NCBI GenBank assembly: GCA_016808115.1
Contig: JAEQBH010007355.1
Location: forward strand, 1 to 64,000
Source: Tetrastigma voinierianum
Lineage: Eukaryota > Streptophyta > Magnoliopsida > Vitales > Vitaceae
DNA: 64,000 nt
Reading direction: 5' to 3'
Under the pieces are notes generated by a model that was not told the origin of the DNA, made no database searches, and saw nothing but the letters and a program-made list of their open reading frames with translations. Shown one piece after another: positions 12,161-23,765 of the stretch (positions are counted from its first letter, which is position 1; each line of letters begins with the position of its first letter). Both the position numbers and the translations under genes were made by a program.

Positions 12161-12894
12161 ATGGACAAAACAAAAAGTATTGATCCTACGCATGTTATCA
12201 TATTCACACTTGATTTACAAATTATATTTTCTGTCAAATTCCTAAGTCAATATATGTGGAGATACTGACATGACAATGTTAAACAGAATCCTAGTTTAAT
12301 TCGAATTAAAACTTTACAATGTTTCTAAAAACATAACATTTGTGGTGGAGATACAGATATAGCTTCCAAACATAACTGCTAGGGAGGGGATAAGTTATTA
12401 GAAGAAGATGAAAATCTAAACTTCATCAATTGAATGACAATATGCTGAAGAGTAAACAACATCCAACACTGATTGAGACATGGGATTGAGTGAGACATTC
12501 ATGACAACTGACAAAGGAAGAAGAACAAGAGGCACCTGAAACCAGATTGAAAGAGACATGTTGTGGAGCATGACCCTGACTGGAGGACATAGATTCGAAC
12601 CACCTCTCCTTAATTTGCATTTTTTTTTTCTCCCGTTCGTTTCTCCTCTCCCCGAATTTGCACTTCTTTGTCTGTGTTTGCTCTCCATGTGTTCTTCTGC
12701 CAAAATAGACTGCCTATACTTATAAGTTATAACCCTATTTAGAAGGTACAAAAAGCCTTGAATTACTAGCATTCACAACTGACAGTAAGCACATAAAGAA
12801 AACCCACAACAAAAAAGATACTAGAATCAGGAAAAGAAAGGAAAAGTGTCTCAAGTCTAATAGCTGAGGGGCTTTAAGCTTACTTAGTCAAAAA
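12161..12894. other. intergenic / possible 3' UTR of the minus-strand gene
   Basis: This lies downstream of the stop codon of the minus-strand gene ending at 12895. Reading frames here look incidental. A GGTTCGAATC motif on the minus strand near 12590-12600 has no matching A box. Confidence 0.4.
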
Positions 12895-14026
12895 CTAATC
12901 CTGCTCAATTCGCTGGGCAATTAGATCAACTGCTGCATTTGCTGACGAGAAAGCCCCATGGAAGCTTTCTTGGTAGGAAATGGATTCCAATTCTCTAGCC
13001 ATCTTCAACAGGATCTCACCCAGATCAGTTTGTTTCTCTGCTAAACTTCTGTAGTAGGAGTTGGCAGCAATTCTGCTGATTTCGATGTTTGTTGCCTCTG
13101 GACAGTATTCATCATCCAACCACTTATGCAGATTAACTCTAAGCCACTCTGATTCCTGTCATCAATGGTAGAAATCATATCGTCGATTGCAGGTATAGAA
13201 TGAAAACTGTAAATGAGGCTCATAGCACTCAAGCTACTTCACAACCACATACAGGAATAGAACAAGAGGGTTTTGAATCCTAAAAATAAAAAATAAAAAA
13301 ATCAAACAGTTCAAATAGAGACCAAACATGTGATGATCCAAACCCAAAGGTTAGCTTGTTTCGTCACTTTCCGACAATAAGTATGAACTCTTCTTAAGCA
13401 TGCTGCAAAGCATTTCAAAGCCTAGAACGTCCCATTGGGAGCGCTGTAATTCCTAATGGACCCAATATTGTTTTGGACCCCTTTTTCCTTTCTGATGAGA
13501 GGAAAAAGTTTAGCAGAGAGACAGAGAATGTTAACAGGATTCAGATCAAAAGGAAATCAACCCAAAATTACAAAACCACACAGCTCAATCGACAGTACAT
13601 CTTCACGTTCTAACATTGCTGGATGAAACTGAAACAGAAACCCAATTCTCCTCTGCATTTCCGCATTTCATATATACAAATGATTCCATCCATTAGAGTT
13701 TTCAATATCACTTGATCTGAATCATTCTCTGAAGGAAGGTCCATCATGACGTTGAAGAAAATTAAAAACTATAAAATAAGCTCGAACTCCATAAAAAATT
13801 GTTTGATTATACCGAAACGCCAGATGAATTCTCGAGGTTAAAGCATCAATCGAAGTAGAGTTATAAATACCTCCAAGGCCCTGGAAGGATGCAACCAATG
13901 GTCTGGCACCCTCAAGTCTTGAACTAGGGTTTCTTCATCTCCTTCTTCATAGCTTTGTGGATCTGCAGAAGACTGAGATCTTCTTACATATTGGGTTCGG
14001 AGATTACCTTTTAGAGGAAATGCTGG
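12895..14026 (-). CDS. conserved plant protein of unknown function (two 3' exons; start not found)
   Basis: Two exons join cleanly: 14026-13871 (acceptor TTCTCAG before it, donor GAG/GTATTT) and 13155-12895 (acceptor GATGACAG, stop TAG at 12895-12897). They meet in phase 0 as ...PSRALE/ESEWLRVNLHKW. The protein part is about 139 residues, acidic and helical, with WLDDEYCPEATNIEISRIAA and SISYQESFHGAFSSANAAV, which I recall as conserved in a single-copy plant family without a name I can give. Neither exon carries an in-frame ATG before the conserved region, so at least one upstream exon with the start must lie at about 14.05-14.35 kb. AACGACGTCGTTTT-like sequence at about 14357-14373 may mark the promoter. 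Unlike the other genes in the window, these exons show no frame break. Ends are solid; the 5' part is open. Confidence 0.7.
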
Positions 14027-14499
14027 CTGAGAATTGACGCAAAATTAAGCGCTGATGTCTCCCAATTGTAAGGTAATATGAAGCTTTGAGAATGGAAGAT
14101 AATTGGAATTTGGGATAGTTTTCTTATATTGAAATAACTGTAAGACTAGCATAAGCTTGGAATTTTGAATTGCTTTCTTTTTTCCCCAAAATAAAAAATT
14201 ACTTCGTGATTTTCTCGAGAAAGTAGATCGGCAAAATGGGTAATGACGGGAAAGCGAACAGAAAATTCAGATTCACGGGTGAGATTGTCGGTTGGAAACT
14301 GGAGTTTTGCAATGTTTTGGATAAGGATCCAACGGTACACTAATAAAGCGATGTCAGAAAACGACGTCGTTTCACCTTCTAAGAAACATTATAATTTTTT
14401 TTCTTTTAATCATGTATCCAAAGAATTTTGAGTTTTACTATAAAAACAACTTCCAGTAAACAGGGAATAAGAAATTTTCAAACATATCATATGTCTAGG

Positions 14500-14795
14500 G
14501 GACAGTATCAAGGATGATTGTTTAAAATCAAATTTCAAGAATTGTTTTGTTTCATTTTTTGAAAACTATTTTTGTTCGTGAAAGCGAAAAAAAACGCGTT
14601 TAATTACAATTTTGTTTTGTTCACAAAACGTAAAAAAATACTAAATTTATTTCCCAATTTTGTTTTATTCTAAAAAAACACAAAATTCATATAATAAAAA
14701 CAATTTTCAAAAACATCAAAATAGCATTCTCAATGTTTTCAAAATCTATTATCAATAACATATTTAAAAAACCAGAACCAAATAAGCCCTAATCT
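14500..14795. repeat. MITE-like dispersed repeat (copy 1)
   Basis: An AT-rich unit with GTTTTCAAAATCTATTATCA near its end and TTTTTGAAAACTATTTTTG near its start. Very similar sequence occurs at 23766-24003 and, truncated, at 24004-24183. The ends are roughly inverted (TTTTTGAAAAC versus GTTTTTCAAAA). It is probably a non-autonomous DNA element, with class not determined. Confidence 0.5.
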
Positions 14796-15215
14796 TTCAT
14801 CAATTTTGCCCTCATTTGGACAAAAATATCTGTATTATTCTCTTATAAACGTAAGACTTTCTTATTAAAGACATGTAAATATATAAGATGATAAAAGACA
14901 TTTTTGTCCAAAAGATATTATTGTTACGAGAAAACATGGAAATTGTTAAGTTTACAAAATGTTAGATCATTTGAGATTATTAAACCAAATATTTCCTATC
15001 ATCAATCCATCTCCCAAACATAACTTCGAAATTTGCAATTAGCAAATCACAGACATTTCCTTCTTAATTATATATATGGCCTCAGCATCTCTTAAGAAGA
15101 AGAAACACAACAATATAGCTGTTCAAGCTCTAAACAAAAACAATAACACCAATATTGTATGTGATCAAAGAAAAATAAACAATTGAGACAGAAGATGGAA
15201 AGCAGAAAGCAGTGA

Positions 15216-18200
15216 TCATGAAGGTGTAGTAGCTGAATTCAGTCTCAGAGTCTCTAGTTCCTTTGGGCATATGAAGATCCTCTGAACCATAGACCGGAAT
15301 TCCCTGCATTAGGAACAATAACAACATCACCAAGTTAACAAGAGTGTTCAAGCATTGATGCATCAAGAAATATTTTCAAGATTGTTGTGTTTGAATTGAT
15401 ACTAAACTGCCATGGATAATCTCCAAGCAGCATCATGTCACCCTCATCATCTGTGTATGTCACGTGCCACCCGCAGCTGTCATCTGTCAAACTTCCATTG
15501 AAATCAAACATCTGGTCAAGCTCGATGATCAGTTCATCATATCCATCAAAAGCGCGCAAGATCAACTGATCTGCCAAGGGCAGTTCCATGTAAGTACCTG
15601 AAAAAGAACGAAGAATTTCTATCAACAAAGCAATCCACATATATCCAAATTCAGTGATCCTAAGCTACCTTTGTGCAGCTCCTGCGTATAAATCAAACAA
15701 CAGTTCTTGCACTGTTTGTCTGAAGGTCACCAGAAACACTCTTAGATGGCTCTGAAGCTTAGGAGATTCAGCTTGACTGAGACATTGGAGGAATGGAACA
15801 AGGACTTTGCAGCTCACTGGAACTGGCTACTTGTGGTGAAGGGAGCTCCGTTGTTGGACTGTTAATTAAATTTACACCGAAAAGCTTGTATTTATCAATG
15901 TGATTCTGTTGAGCCAGTGAAGATTCATTGCCCTTTGGCTCCAGAGCCCTCCAATCCAGGAAATCGAAATCGGGGTTAAGATTTCCAAAGCAGAAGTTTT
16001 CGCTCCCTCCAACATTATAGGTAAATGTTAAGGAGCAGCAGTCTGCAATCCCTGAGCTCAGCGGGTTTTCGCCCTGGAATGATATTTTGCTTCCAGGATA
16101 TTGATAGAACTGGTCATGAATTGGGAAGTGCAAGTGATTATTCAATCTCATTTGTTTCAAGCCCCAATAAGAACTTGGTGGAGGAACCAGCAATGAGGGC
16201 AGTTCTGATGCATCCAGCCCGTGAGCGCCTACTATGTTATCGTTCTTTTCTTGACCTTGCAAGACCCCCGATTGAATTTGAGTGTGTTCAACTGAATTTT
16301 GCAATCCGCCTTGAGAATAGGTAAATATCATCCAATTAGATCATTCATGAGAGATACATGACAAGACAACAAAGACCTAAGAAGAGTTATTTTCCAAGGA
16401 ATTTAGATAAAGAGTACTGACCGTCCTCAACCAATATAGGAATTGCAGGACGTAGCAGTTCAGTTGGGCGTGCCCTCTTTGGTTGGGGTAGAATAGAAGT
16501 GCTCTTCTTCTTCATGAATTCTATTGGCTCAATGTTCCATGCAGCCACCCTTTCAGGTCGAGGAGTTGCCTCTGATGTTGTATCCCATTGCACCTAAAAT
16601 AGAGATGTGGATAATCAACTAAAAACGACGAGGACAACACTTTACAGGCAAAAAAAAGAAAAAAACTATTCACCTTGAAACGTCTCCATTCTGAATTGGG
16701 CCACCTAATGCCATCAACATCTTCAATGCCAACTATAGTACCTGCAAATCTGGTTGATGCAATGAATAAAATTCAATTAAGTTGGCTGTCAACTATATAT
16801 ATGTACCTGCAAATCTGGTTGATACAATGAATAAAATTCAATTAAGTTGGCTGTCAACTATATATATGTACCTGCAAATCTGGTTGATACAATGAATAAA
16901 ATTCAATTAAGTTGGCTGTCAACTATATATATATATATAAATGTATAACTTCTATTTTCATTCATTTAATGATAGCAGCATATTACACAAGCAATTTGGA
17001 CCATACACAGCATTATGCCATTGCACAATCAGCAAATGCAAAAAATTACAGAAGATCCATGAAGGCTTACCGTTGTTCTGAGCATTCTTCACCTTCAAAC
17101 AGCATTCTGAATCTTGTTCCAACTGAGTAATCGTTATCAGCAGATTTTATGTATTGGTCATAGGGAATAATAAATTCAGGACTAGTCCTGCAGAAAAGAC
17201 ACGCAAATTAATTCCTAGATCGGAACTATTCTATGCTTGTTGTGCATGGAGAAAATGTGATAGTTAAAAGTACAAAAGGATCATCTGGAGTCAATTTGAT
17301 AGTTCCGCATAATATGTAAGCTTACAAGGAGGCGGAAATATACAGTAACATGGTTCCAGTAAATGGCATGGAAGGCGCTTGCAAGTATGCCATGTTGCAT
17401 GCTGTGGCCGGATAGTACTGATGCTGATACATTATTTTGTAATCTTGTAGCTCTCCGGACCCCAACACGTAGTTCACCATTTGCTCCCCTAAAAAACAAA
17501 AACATTATTATTATTATCACTGATTAATCATCCATGTTTCTATACATTCAAAAGATCAATAAATCACATGAACTGGCAAGTGGTTATAACAATGTTTTTT
17601 TTATATGAATCCAAATTCAAATGGTAAAAATCAATATGAGTTGCAAAGTTTACATAATGCTTTGAATAAAAAAGAAAAGGTACATCACAACTATGCAAAC
17701 ATACAAACAGGGAGGAAGGGAAAACCTAAGGAAAATGCAGGCATCACCAGCAACAAGCTTCTTTGATGTCTGAAGCTGGCTCAACCACTAGTAAAAGCAG
17801 TGCACGGCTTTGGCTGACCGACTAGTTAGGAAAAAATGCAGGTAGGAAATAAGACAGGACACAGAACAAATCCGAAACAGGAGGCCAAGGGGAAAAAATT
17901 ACATGACAATCATATAACAAACTAAGAAATGGTCTACAGTGAGTAATGGCATGTAAATACATTAGCAGCGCTACTGGATTTTGGTCTGATGTGCTCTAAG
18001 CAAGATATGAAGCAGGTTCTCCTGACTTTGTTAGCATCCAAATAAGAATGGCCTTTTTTCTTTTTACTCACATAAAGAAATGGTTCTTAAAAAAACAACT
18101 GCATTTCTTGTTCTTTTTTATTTTGATAAGTAACTGCATTTCTCATTCATCATGGCAGCAATGATGCTATCTCGATATTACTCCAACTTGCTTAGTCAAG

Positions 18201-20571
18201 AGTCATCTCAAATACAAGTTGGTTATTTCCCCTCCATTCATGAGATGCAGTGACATACTAATAGTGATGCTGTAAATGCCCTTTTTACTATTCAGCCCAA
18301 TTGTTTAATCACTGAACTATATTTACAATACCTCGAAATATATGGCGAAAGCGCCATTCAGTCCCATGCAAGTCCTTTGCAACCAGTTCCTGTACTGGGG
18401 GTTGCTGGGCCATGTCCTGCAATGACATTCACTATATGTAAATTTGGCTCCTTATATAGATCATTTACCATAAGTTTACACGGCATAAAGGTGGTTGCAC
18501 AAGGGAAAGAGTTTATACAAAGATTTTGAAAGTAGAAACACGGTGTGTTTTTAAAGAGTTTTTCCTCTTTTTTTTATTTGTCCTTATTTTAACAAAGAAC
18601 TCGTGTTACTTGTGAGTAGATATTATTGAATCAGCCAAAATCTATGAATTGATACAGTTTGATAAAGCAATAAGAGAAGCTTGAATTATCCATCAAAAAA
18701 ATAAGAGAAGCTTGAATCCACTAGGTAAAAGTCTCTCAAGGTTATTAAGAGGGTTATTTAAAACAAAAATCATGCCAATGATACTGACCAGAAGGTGGAA
18801 GACATTCATCAGCATGTCGCTTGGAACAGAGAACCCACCACCATGTGTGTTTTGTATCGGATGGAGTGAGTCTTGCTAAAGGAGTATGAGCAAGAGTTCT
18901 TTGAGGCAAAACCTGAGAATTTTCATGTTCTGGGTTTTCCGCCACTCTTGCTAATCAGGAAGCGAGAACATTGCACTTAGAGTATGAACTGAAGTATCCA
19001 AAGATCAAGAAATGGAAACAAAAGAACTAAATTTCAAATTTATAAAGACACAAGTTTGCCAAAGAAAAAAGACTTCAACAACCACCAAAAAGAATATAGC
19101 CTGCCAAGAGTACATTTGAGGTTAGTATATAAATTCTGCAATTGCATCTTTGAATGAGTTGCAATACATACGATTCAATTTTCCAGTTTCAGAAGACTTC
19201 ATGTATAAAAATAGTTAAATAGTAAGAATATAAATCATAATGAACACAAGTAAAGATCTCCAGTGGCTAACCTTTGCCTCTGGAAGCAAAGTAACTTGTG
19301 CATACACCTCATCTGTGTAAGCTTCAGCCTGAGATACCATAATGGAAAACAAGAAAGCAATCCAAAAATTAGTAATATAAATAAACATAGCCAATGGTTT
19401 TCAATCTACAATTCAATCTAATAACAAGTGTATGGAGAGATGTGAGGTGCCTTGAGCTGAACGTGAACAACTTTGCAGAGAATCTTCGACGGTAAATTGT
19501 AGATTGGCATTTCCATTTGGCCATCCTGGTTTGTATAGGCCTCGACCTATACCAAATTCAATAGCTTAAATAAGGATTCACATGAGTAAGAGAAAAGTCA
19601 AATTTCTCCACTCTTAAGAAAATTACATAAACATTCATATTCTTCCTCATGTGTATCACAAATAAAACCAAACCATTTGGGGCTAAATAGCATTCGAAAT
19701 GAATCAATTTTGTCACACAGCAAGTAAATCTTTTTTTAAATTACCAATGGGACCATTTCAGGATATAACATTTTCAATTTTTTTCTTTGCTTTTCAGGGA
19801 ATTGCTTCAACTTTTGGAAAGATTCCTTCCAATTAATCCCCATTGTAAAATAATGGATATGAAGAAAAACACAATGCACAGTGTCATTCCCAAAGAAACA
19901 CCAAATCCTCCAATAAACTTCACATCATTTAATCCCAAATCATACAAATTACTTGATCTTTGAAATGTAGATGGTAGGGAGAGTAGAACCTGTTCTATAT
20001 GACCCTGAGGGAAGTAGACAACCTTCTGGCCGGCACGCATAATGTTGACAAGAGGCCCGGCACATCCATGCCATAGTTCAGTATACAGATCATCATTTTC
20101 ATCTAAGGTCCCAACATATTAATATTAACATATTAACCAGGTAAGTAATAAGAAATTGATCATACTAAAGACATTGTTGGAACCCATCTGGTAGACCAAA
20201 ATGAATATATTATTTTGAAGAAAAAGACAGAATACCAACCAGAAATATGGACTTGTAGTTTACACTAAAAGTCTTAAATCTTAAGCATGTAATCATCACA
20301 AATTTCATAGACATTTCAACCGTAGCAATTTTTAGAGAAATCACAAGTTGATGAATAGAAGGTGCATAAAAACAATCCCATGAACATTCAAGAGAAAGAC
20401 GCATCATAATGGGACTTTGAGCACATATAGACAAGTATCTTCCCCTCTCCATTATTAACCACGGAAACATTTCTAGAAGAGAGAGAAGAACTCCTTTTTT
20501 TTTCTAGTGAATAAACAATCAGGGTTCATGATCTTTGCATTCCAAGTGATTTTTTTAATGGGAATAGAAAA

Positions 20572-20613
<42 letters not shown>

Positions 20614-20837
20614 TATATATATATATATATATTATCTACAGCCATTAATACAAGTCTCCCTGGGCTCCTTCAGTTGGCTGAAGAACCTCACAGCTGAAAA
20701 CATATAGAATAACGAAAAAAAAAACACAAATATTATAACAGAAAGAACCGAGACGCGTCACCTGGGATGTTTTGACTTAACAACCCATCTCCCTCGAGAT
20801 CAACCCTCATCCTCTCACCTTCTCCACCACTAACCAT
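15216..20837 (-). CDS. auxin response factor (ARF2/ARF1 clade), 14 exons, with small frame disruptions
   Basis: ARFs bind TGTC-type auxin response elements through a B3 domain and interact with Aux/IAA repressors through a C-terminal PB1 domain, in the nucleus. Exons inferred from splice sites: 20837-20762, 20102-19990, 19546-19451, 19328-19272, 18950-18789, 18416-18332, about 17822-17726, 17488-17326, 17187-17071, 16749-16674, 16593-16422, 16309-15669, 15597-15408, 15303-15216. Seen: start MVSGGEGERM; LWHGCAGPLV and YFPQGHIEQ (dimerisation); KRHADECLPP, QELVAKDLHG and EWRFRHIF (B3); NGELRVGVRR and FEGEECSEQR (flanking domain); RSCTKV, GYDELIIELDQMF and YTDDEGDMMLLGDYPWQ (PB1). The middle region lacks a Q-rich tract, as in repressor-type ARFs. 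Small indels break the frame in exons 5, 7, 8, 12 (stop after MSQSS at about 15767) and 13. All exon borders look normal except exon 3 (GC donor) and exon 7 (weak acceptor). It is either a gene with consensus errors or a recent pseudogene. Confidence 0.88.
16739..16933. repeat. 65-bp tandem triplication across an ARF 3' splice site
   Basis: Three head-to-tail copies start at 16741, 16806 and 16871. Copies 2 and 3 appear identical to each other and differ from copy 1 at one site (GATACAATG versus GATGCAATG). On the minus strand each copy carries CAACCAG/ATTTGCAGGTAC, that is, the acceptor and first bases of ARF exon 10. The block ends in an (AT)n run. Confidence 0.93.
19444..19451 (-). promoter_or_regulatory. 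non-canonical GC 5' splice site in ARF intron 3
   Basis: Exon 3 ends CTCAAG and the next bases are GCACCT instead of GT. The following exon starts after CTCAG with GCTGAAGC, so the protein reads VQLK/AEAYTDEV as the family expects. No GT donor in this place would keep the frame. Confidence 0.75.
20575..20633. repeat. (TA)n microsatellite in ARF intron 1
   Basis: Two TA tracts separated by a single CTA interruption lie between ARF exon 1 and exon 2. Confidence 0.95.
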
Positions 20838-20938
20838 CTCTCCCGGACGAGAATGCGACAGCGGAAATGAACAGAAACCCACAAACCTCGCAGAGATACC
20901 AAAGCAGAGAAACCCAGATTCAAAAACAGCCTCAGCAT
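20807..20938 (-). CDS. upstream ORF overlapping the ARF start codon, 43 residues
   Basis: The leader of the ARF gene contains ATG at 20938-20936, opening a 43-codon frame that ends with TGA at 20809-20807. It is in a different frame from the ARF start at 20837 and overlaps it by 31 nt. Several Arabidopsis ARF mRNAs are known to carry uORFs that limit translation. A ribosome using this one would pass the ARF start, so it should lower ARF translation. Whether the transcript includes it depends on the transcription start, which cannot be read here. Confidence 0.55.
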   Translation of the reverse strand: MLRLFLNLGFSALVSLRGLWVSVHFRCRILVRERWLVVEKVRG

Positions 20939-21300
20939 GTCCCACCGCACCCTCAAAACCTCAAAAAAAAAAAAAAAAAAAGGGAAATCAAGAACGACCC
21001 GGGGAAGCTCTCTTGAAAAAGTAGCAGTGTGGAAATCTCTTCTTATCTCCCTCTGAAAAAGTAGAGCTTGGGGGTTGGTGATTTAACTTTAACGTTTAAG
21101 AAGCAAATGTCACACACACCACACAACACCCACGCATAGAGAGAGCTGCAGAGGCTGCAAAGAATGAGAGAGAGAGAAAGAGAGAGAGGGGGTGTTGTTG
21201 GACACGTTATACAACCTCCCATAGTCCCATTGACACGAGTCAATTTTCCTCCCAATCTGGCGATATTTGCAATTTTTTTCCCACTTCCCAAACGATACCT
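20939..21300 (-). promoter_or_regulatory. ARF 5' leader and proximal promoter, CT-rich
   Basis: On the gene strand this region is pyrimidine-rich, with a CT microsatellite at about 21164-21191 and a poly-T run at about 20960-20979. Such CT tracts are frequent around plant transcription starts and in 5' UTRs. No clear TATA box was chosen. Confidence 0.5.
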
Positions 21301-21479
21301 CCTATGATTTTTCTCTCAAACATCTGAGATTCTTCTCGCCCACACACTTCCATTTTCTCCCATCTTTTTTCTAATTTTCCTTTTTTTTCTAATGGGTTGC
21401 AGCGTAGGCGTGCTTGCATGTATAAGGATGGGACTATTTTGCAGGTGAAAGGCCAATCGAATAAAGGCAGTCCGCGTGG

Positions 21480-21930
21480 GTCCCACCTTGACTTGATCTG
21501 ACGGCGATGGCCAAGGAAGCGGGGGAGGGGGCCCTGTCACTCTCCGTCTGTGATGCTAGTCCTGGTCACCTGGGGTCTGCTCAATATATCAAATTTACCC
21601 CCTTTCGCCAATCTTTCCAAGAAATGGCATTTCTGTAATTGTGGTCACTAATAATTATTGGGGGCGAAAACGACAAAACAACAGGATACAATTACACCAC
21701 TGAAAACGACGCCTCTTTCGGAACATGCCGGTGCATTCATGGAAAAGGCGGCTCCGTCACTTTATAACCAACGCCGTTAACTCCGCCGCGCAGAAGGCAG
21801 CGTGTTGAATTCCCGTTGAACTGCCCTGCCGCCGTCCCCGACACGTTTCTCCATCCGACGGCGACACGTAAGGGCCTGGCCACACGTGTCGGGTGAGCCA
21901 TGGTGCCGTTACGGTTTTGTGGGTGTTTGA
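21480..21930 (-). promoter_or_regulatory. GC-rich distal promoter with ABRE/G-box-like and auxin-response motifs
   Basis: This GC-rich island stands out from AT-rich surroundings. It contains the palindrome ACACGTGT (21882-21889), an ABRE/G-box-like site. TGTCGG (21887-21892) and its reverse CCGACA (21838-21843) match high-affinity ARF binding sites. Position upstream of the ARF gene suggests regulatory use; binding is not shown. Confidence 0.4.
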
Positions 21931-23765
21931 CTGGCTGTACTCTGTTGAGATAGATTGTTGTTTACCACGCGCTTCTGGCTGCGAACTTCTTTTTGGTTTT
22001 TCTTCAAGTACATTACGTGCCCCTTCTTTATAATATTGGAAATTCTTTGAGTCTAATTTGGAGTTTTGTACGTATTTAGGTTTTTTATTTTAAATTATAT
22101 TAATATAGGTCAAGCTAAGTACCGTTCTAAATGCAGCATATATATGTATTCTGTCAATCATACCTTCTTATTGAAATTTTTTAAGTTAACATTCACTAAC
22201 TATGATATTAACTTAAACAAAATTTCAATTTGACAGACTCGCTGTCTTCTACATTGATTTGCTTTTCAAACTATTTCGATACTTTTTTACAAAAATTTTA
22301 TTAGTTTATGACAAGACGCTCTAATTTGAGAAAATGTGACGAAGTTTAAATTGTTTGGGCTTTTGTGGGCTGGTTCATACGTGTTCTAAGGCCAAATCAT
22401 TTAATGTGTGATTATTTATTTGCATAATACATATATATTTATTTATATAAATAGGGAAATCCTTATAATTTTATTTTTATAGTGAGTGTTGGGGGTTGGA
22501 TTTTGCCTGTAATTTATTTAGTCGAATTGGTTTATAAATTATAACGATTTAGTGGCCACTTTCCGATAATGTCTTAAAAGGAGTCAGGCATACCATTGAT
22601 GATGAAAGGTCCAAGGCTCTACCAACTAATAGTCAAGGGTCTCGACCTCACTCCGTACGTAGTCCGCTTTTCTAAGTGACGAAAATTATCCTTATATAAA
22701 GGATAAGCCCACATAAGGCTTACCACATGTTCTCGACTCCATTGAGTGGGTTAGGTGAGTAACTCTTGTCATATCGTATTGTGATGGGAGTATGTGGGTG
22801 ATCGTATGACTTGTCGTATGTCTTTGTTAAAACTATTATGCATCGAGTCATGTCTTTCTAGTAGACGGCTTCTTTGTCTTGTCACAACTGAGTATACTTA
22901 ACGACTAAATCAAACCATCTCCTAATTGACGGATAATCTCGCCACCACTTGATAGGCAAGGGAACGAAAAATAAGTTAATTTCAAGGGACATTCGTAAAA
23001 ACTAACTATTGATTGGTTGGTATTTTTGTGCTTATGTTTCTTTCCTAAATTATATATATATATATATTTACAAATTTATAAAATAAAAAAATAGTTGTTT
23101 TTATTTATTATAGTGTTAATTCTAAACAAAATAAATAATGAAAAAAAAATAAACGTAATACACATAAAAGTTTGTTTTTAAATACATTTAAAATCATAAA
23201 AGTATGTACACTAATTTAAAAAAATATCCAAATAAATTATTTGTTTAATGGAATTTACAAAAATTAAACAATTATTTCCGTAATTTTTTTTCCTATATCT
23301 ATCAAATAGATTCATGCGGTTTTGTTGTCAATGTTTTAATAGTTTCGAAAAATATATTTTGAAAATAAGTATTGAAAATTATTCCTTTGTAGAATGAATT
23401 CTTTTAAAAAGCTAAAACATTTCTATGGATTATTTGAATAATTTTAAATATGTTTTAAGAATAGTCGTTATATATAATGTTATATTTGTTTTTTAAATAA
23501 ATTTACATGTTTTCTTGATATTTTTTTAAACTAATCGTGAAAACATTATAATTTTTTATTAAAAAAAAAAGAAAAAAAGGGTATGTTTTATTGCATTTTT
23601 TGAAAAATGTTTTTATTTTAAAAAATAAAAAGAATTAGAAAAAATAGATAATAACATGTTTGGTTCATAATTATTGTTTGTTATGATAAATAGAAATACT
23701 TAGCAAAATGAATGACCTCTGTGTTTTGAATATAGTTATCAAAAAGGTATTTTAAAAACATAAAC
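21931..23765. other. AT-rich intergenic region, possible old repeat at 22.5-22.95 kb
   Basis: No gene is seen. The part at 22500-22960 is less AT-rich and has TTATATAAAGGATAAGCCCA, which looks like a transcription start region of a decayed LTR, but no partner or protein remnant is present. The rest holds poly-A/T runs. Confidence 0.4.

Noticed and set aside
12580..12610. Second SINE or tRNA-like B box (GGTTCGAATC on minus)
   Set aside because: No A box at the right distance and no stem pairing.
20507..20707. Open frame with a long IYIYIY run
   Set aside because: It is only the translation of the (TA)n microsatellite in ARF intron 1.
22500..22960. Possible pararetrovirus or LTR promoter (TTATATAAAGGATAAGCCCA)
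   Set aside because: No protein remnant, primer site or second copy supports it.
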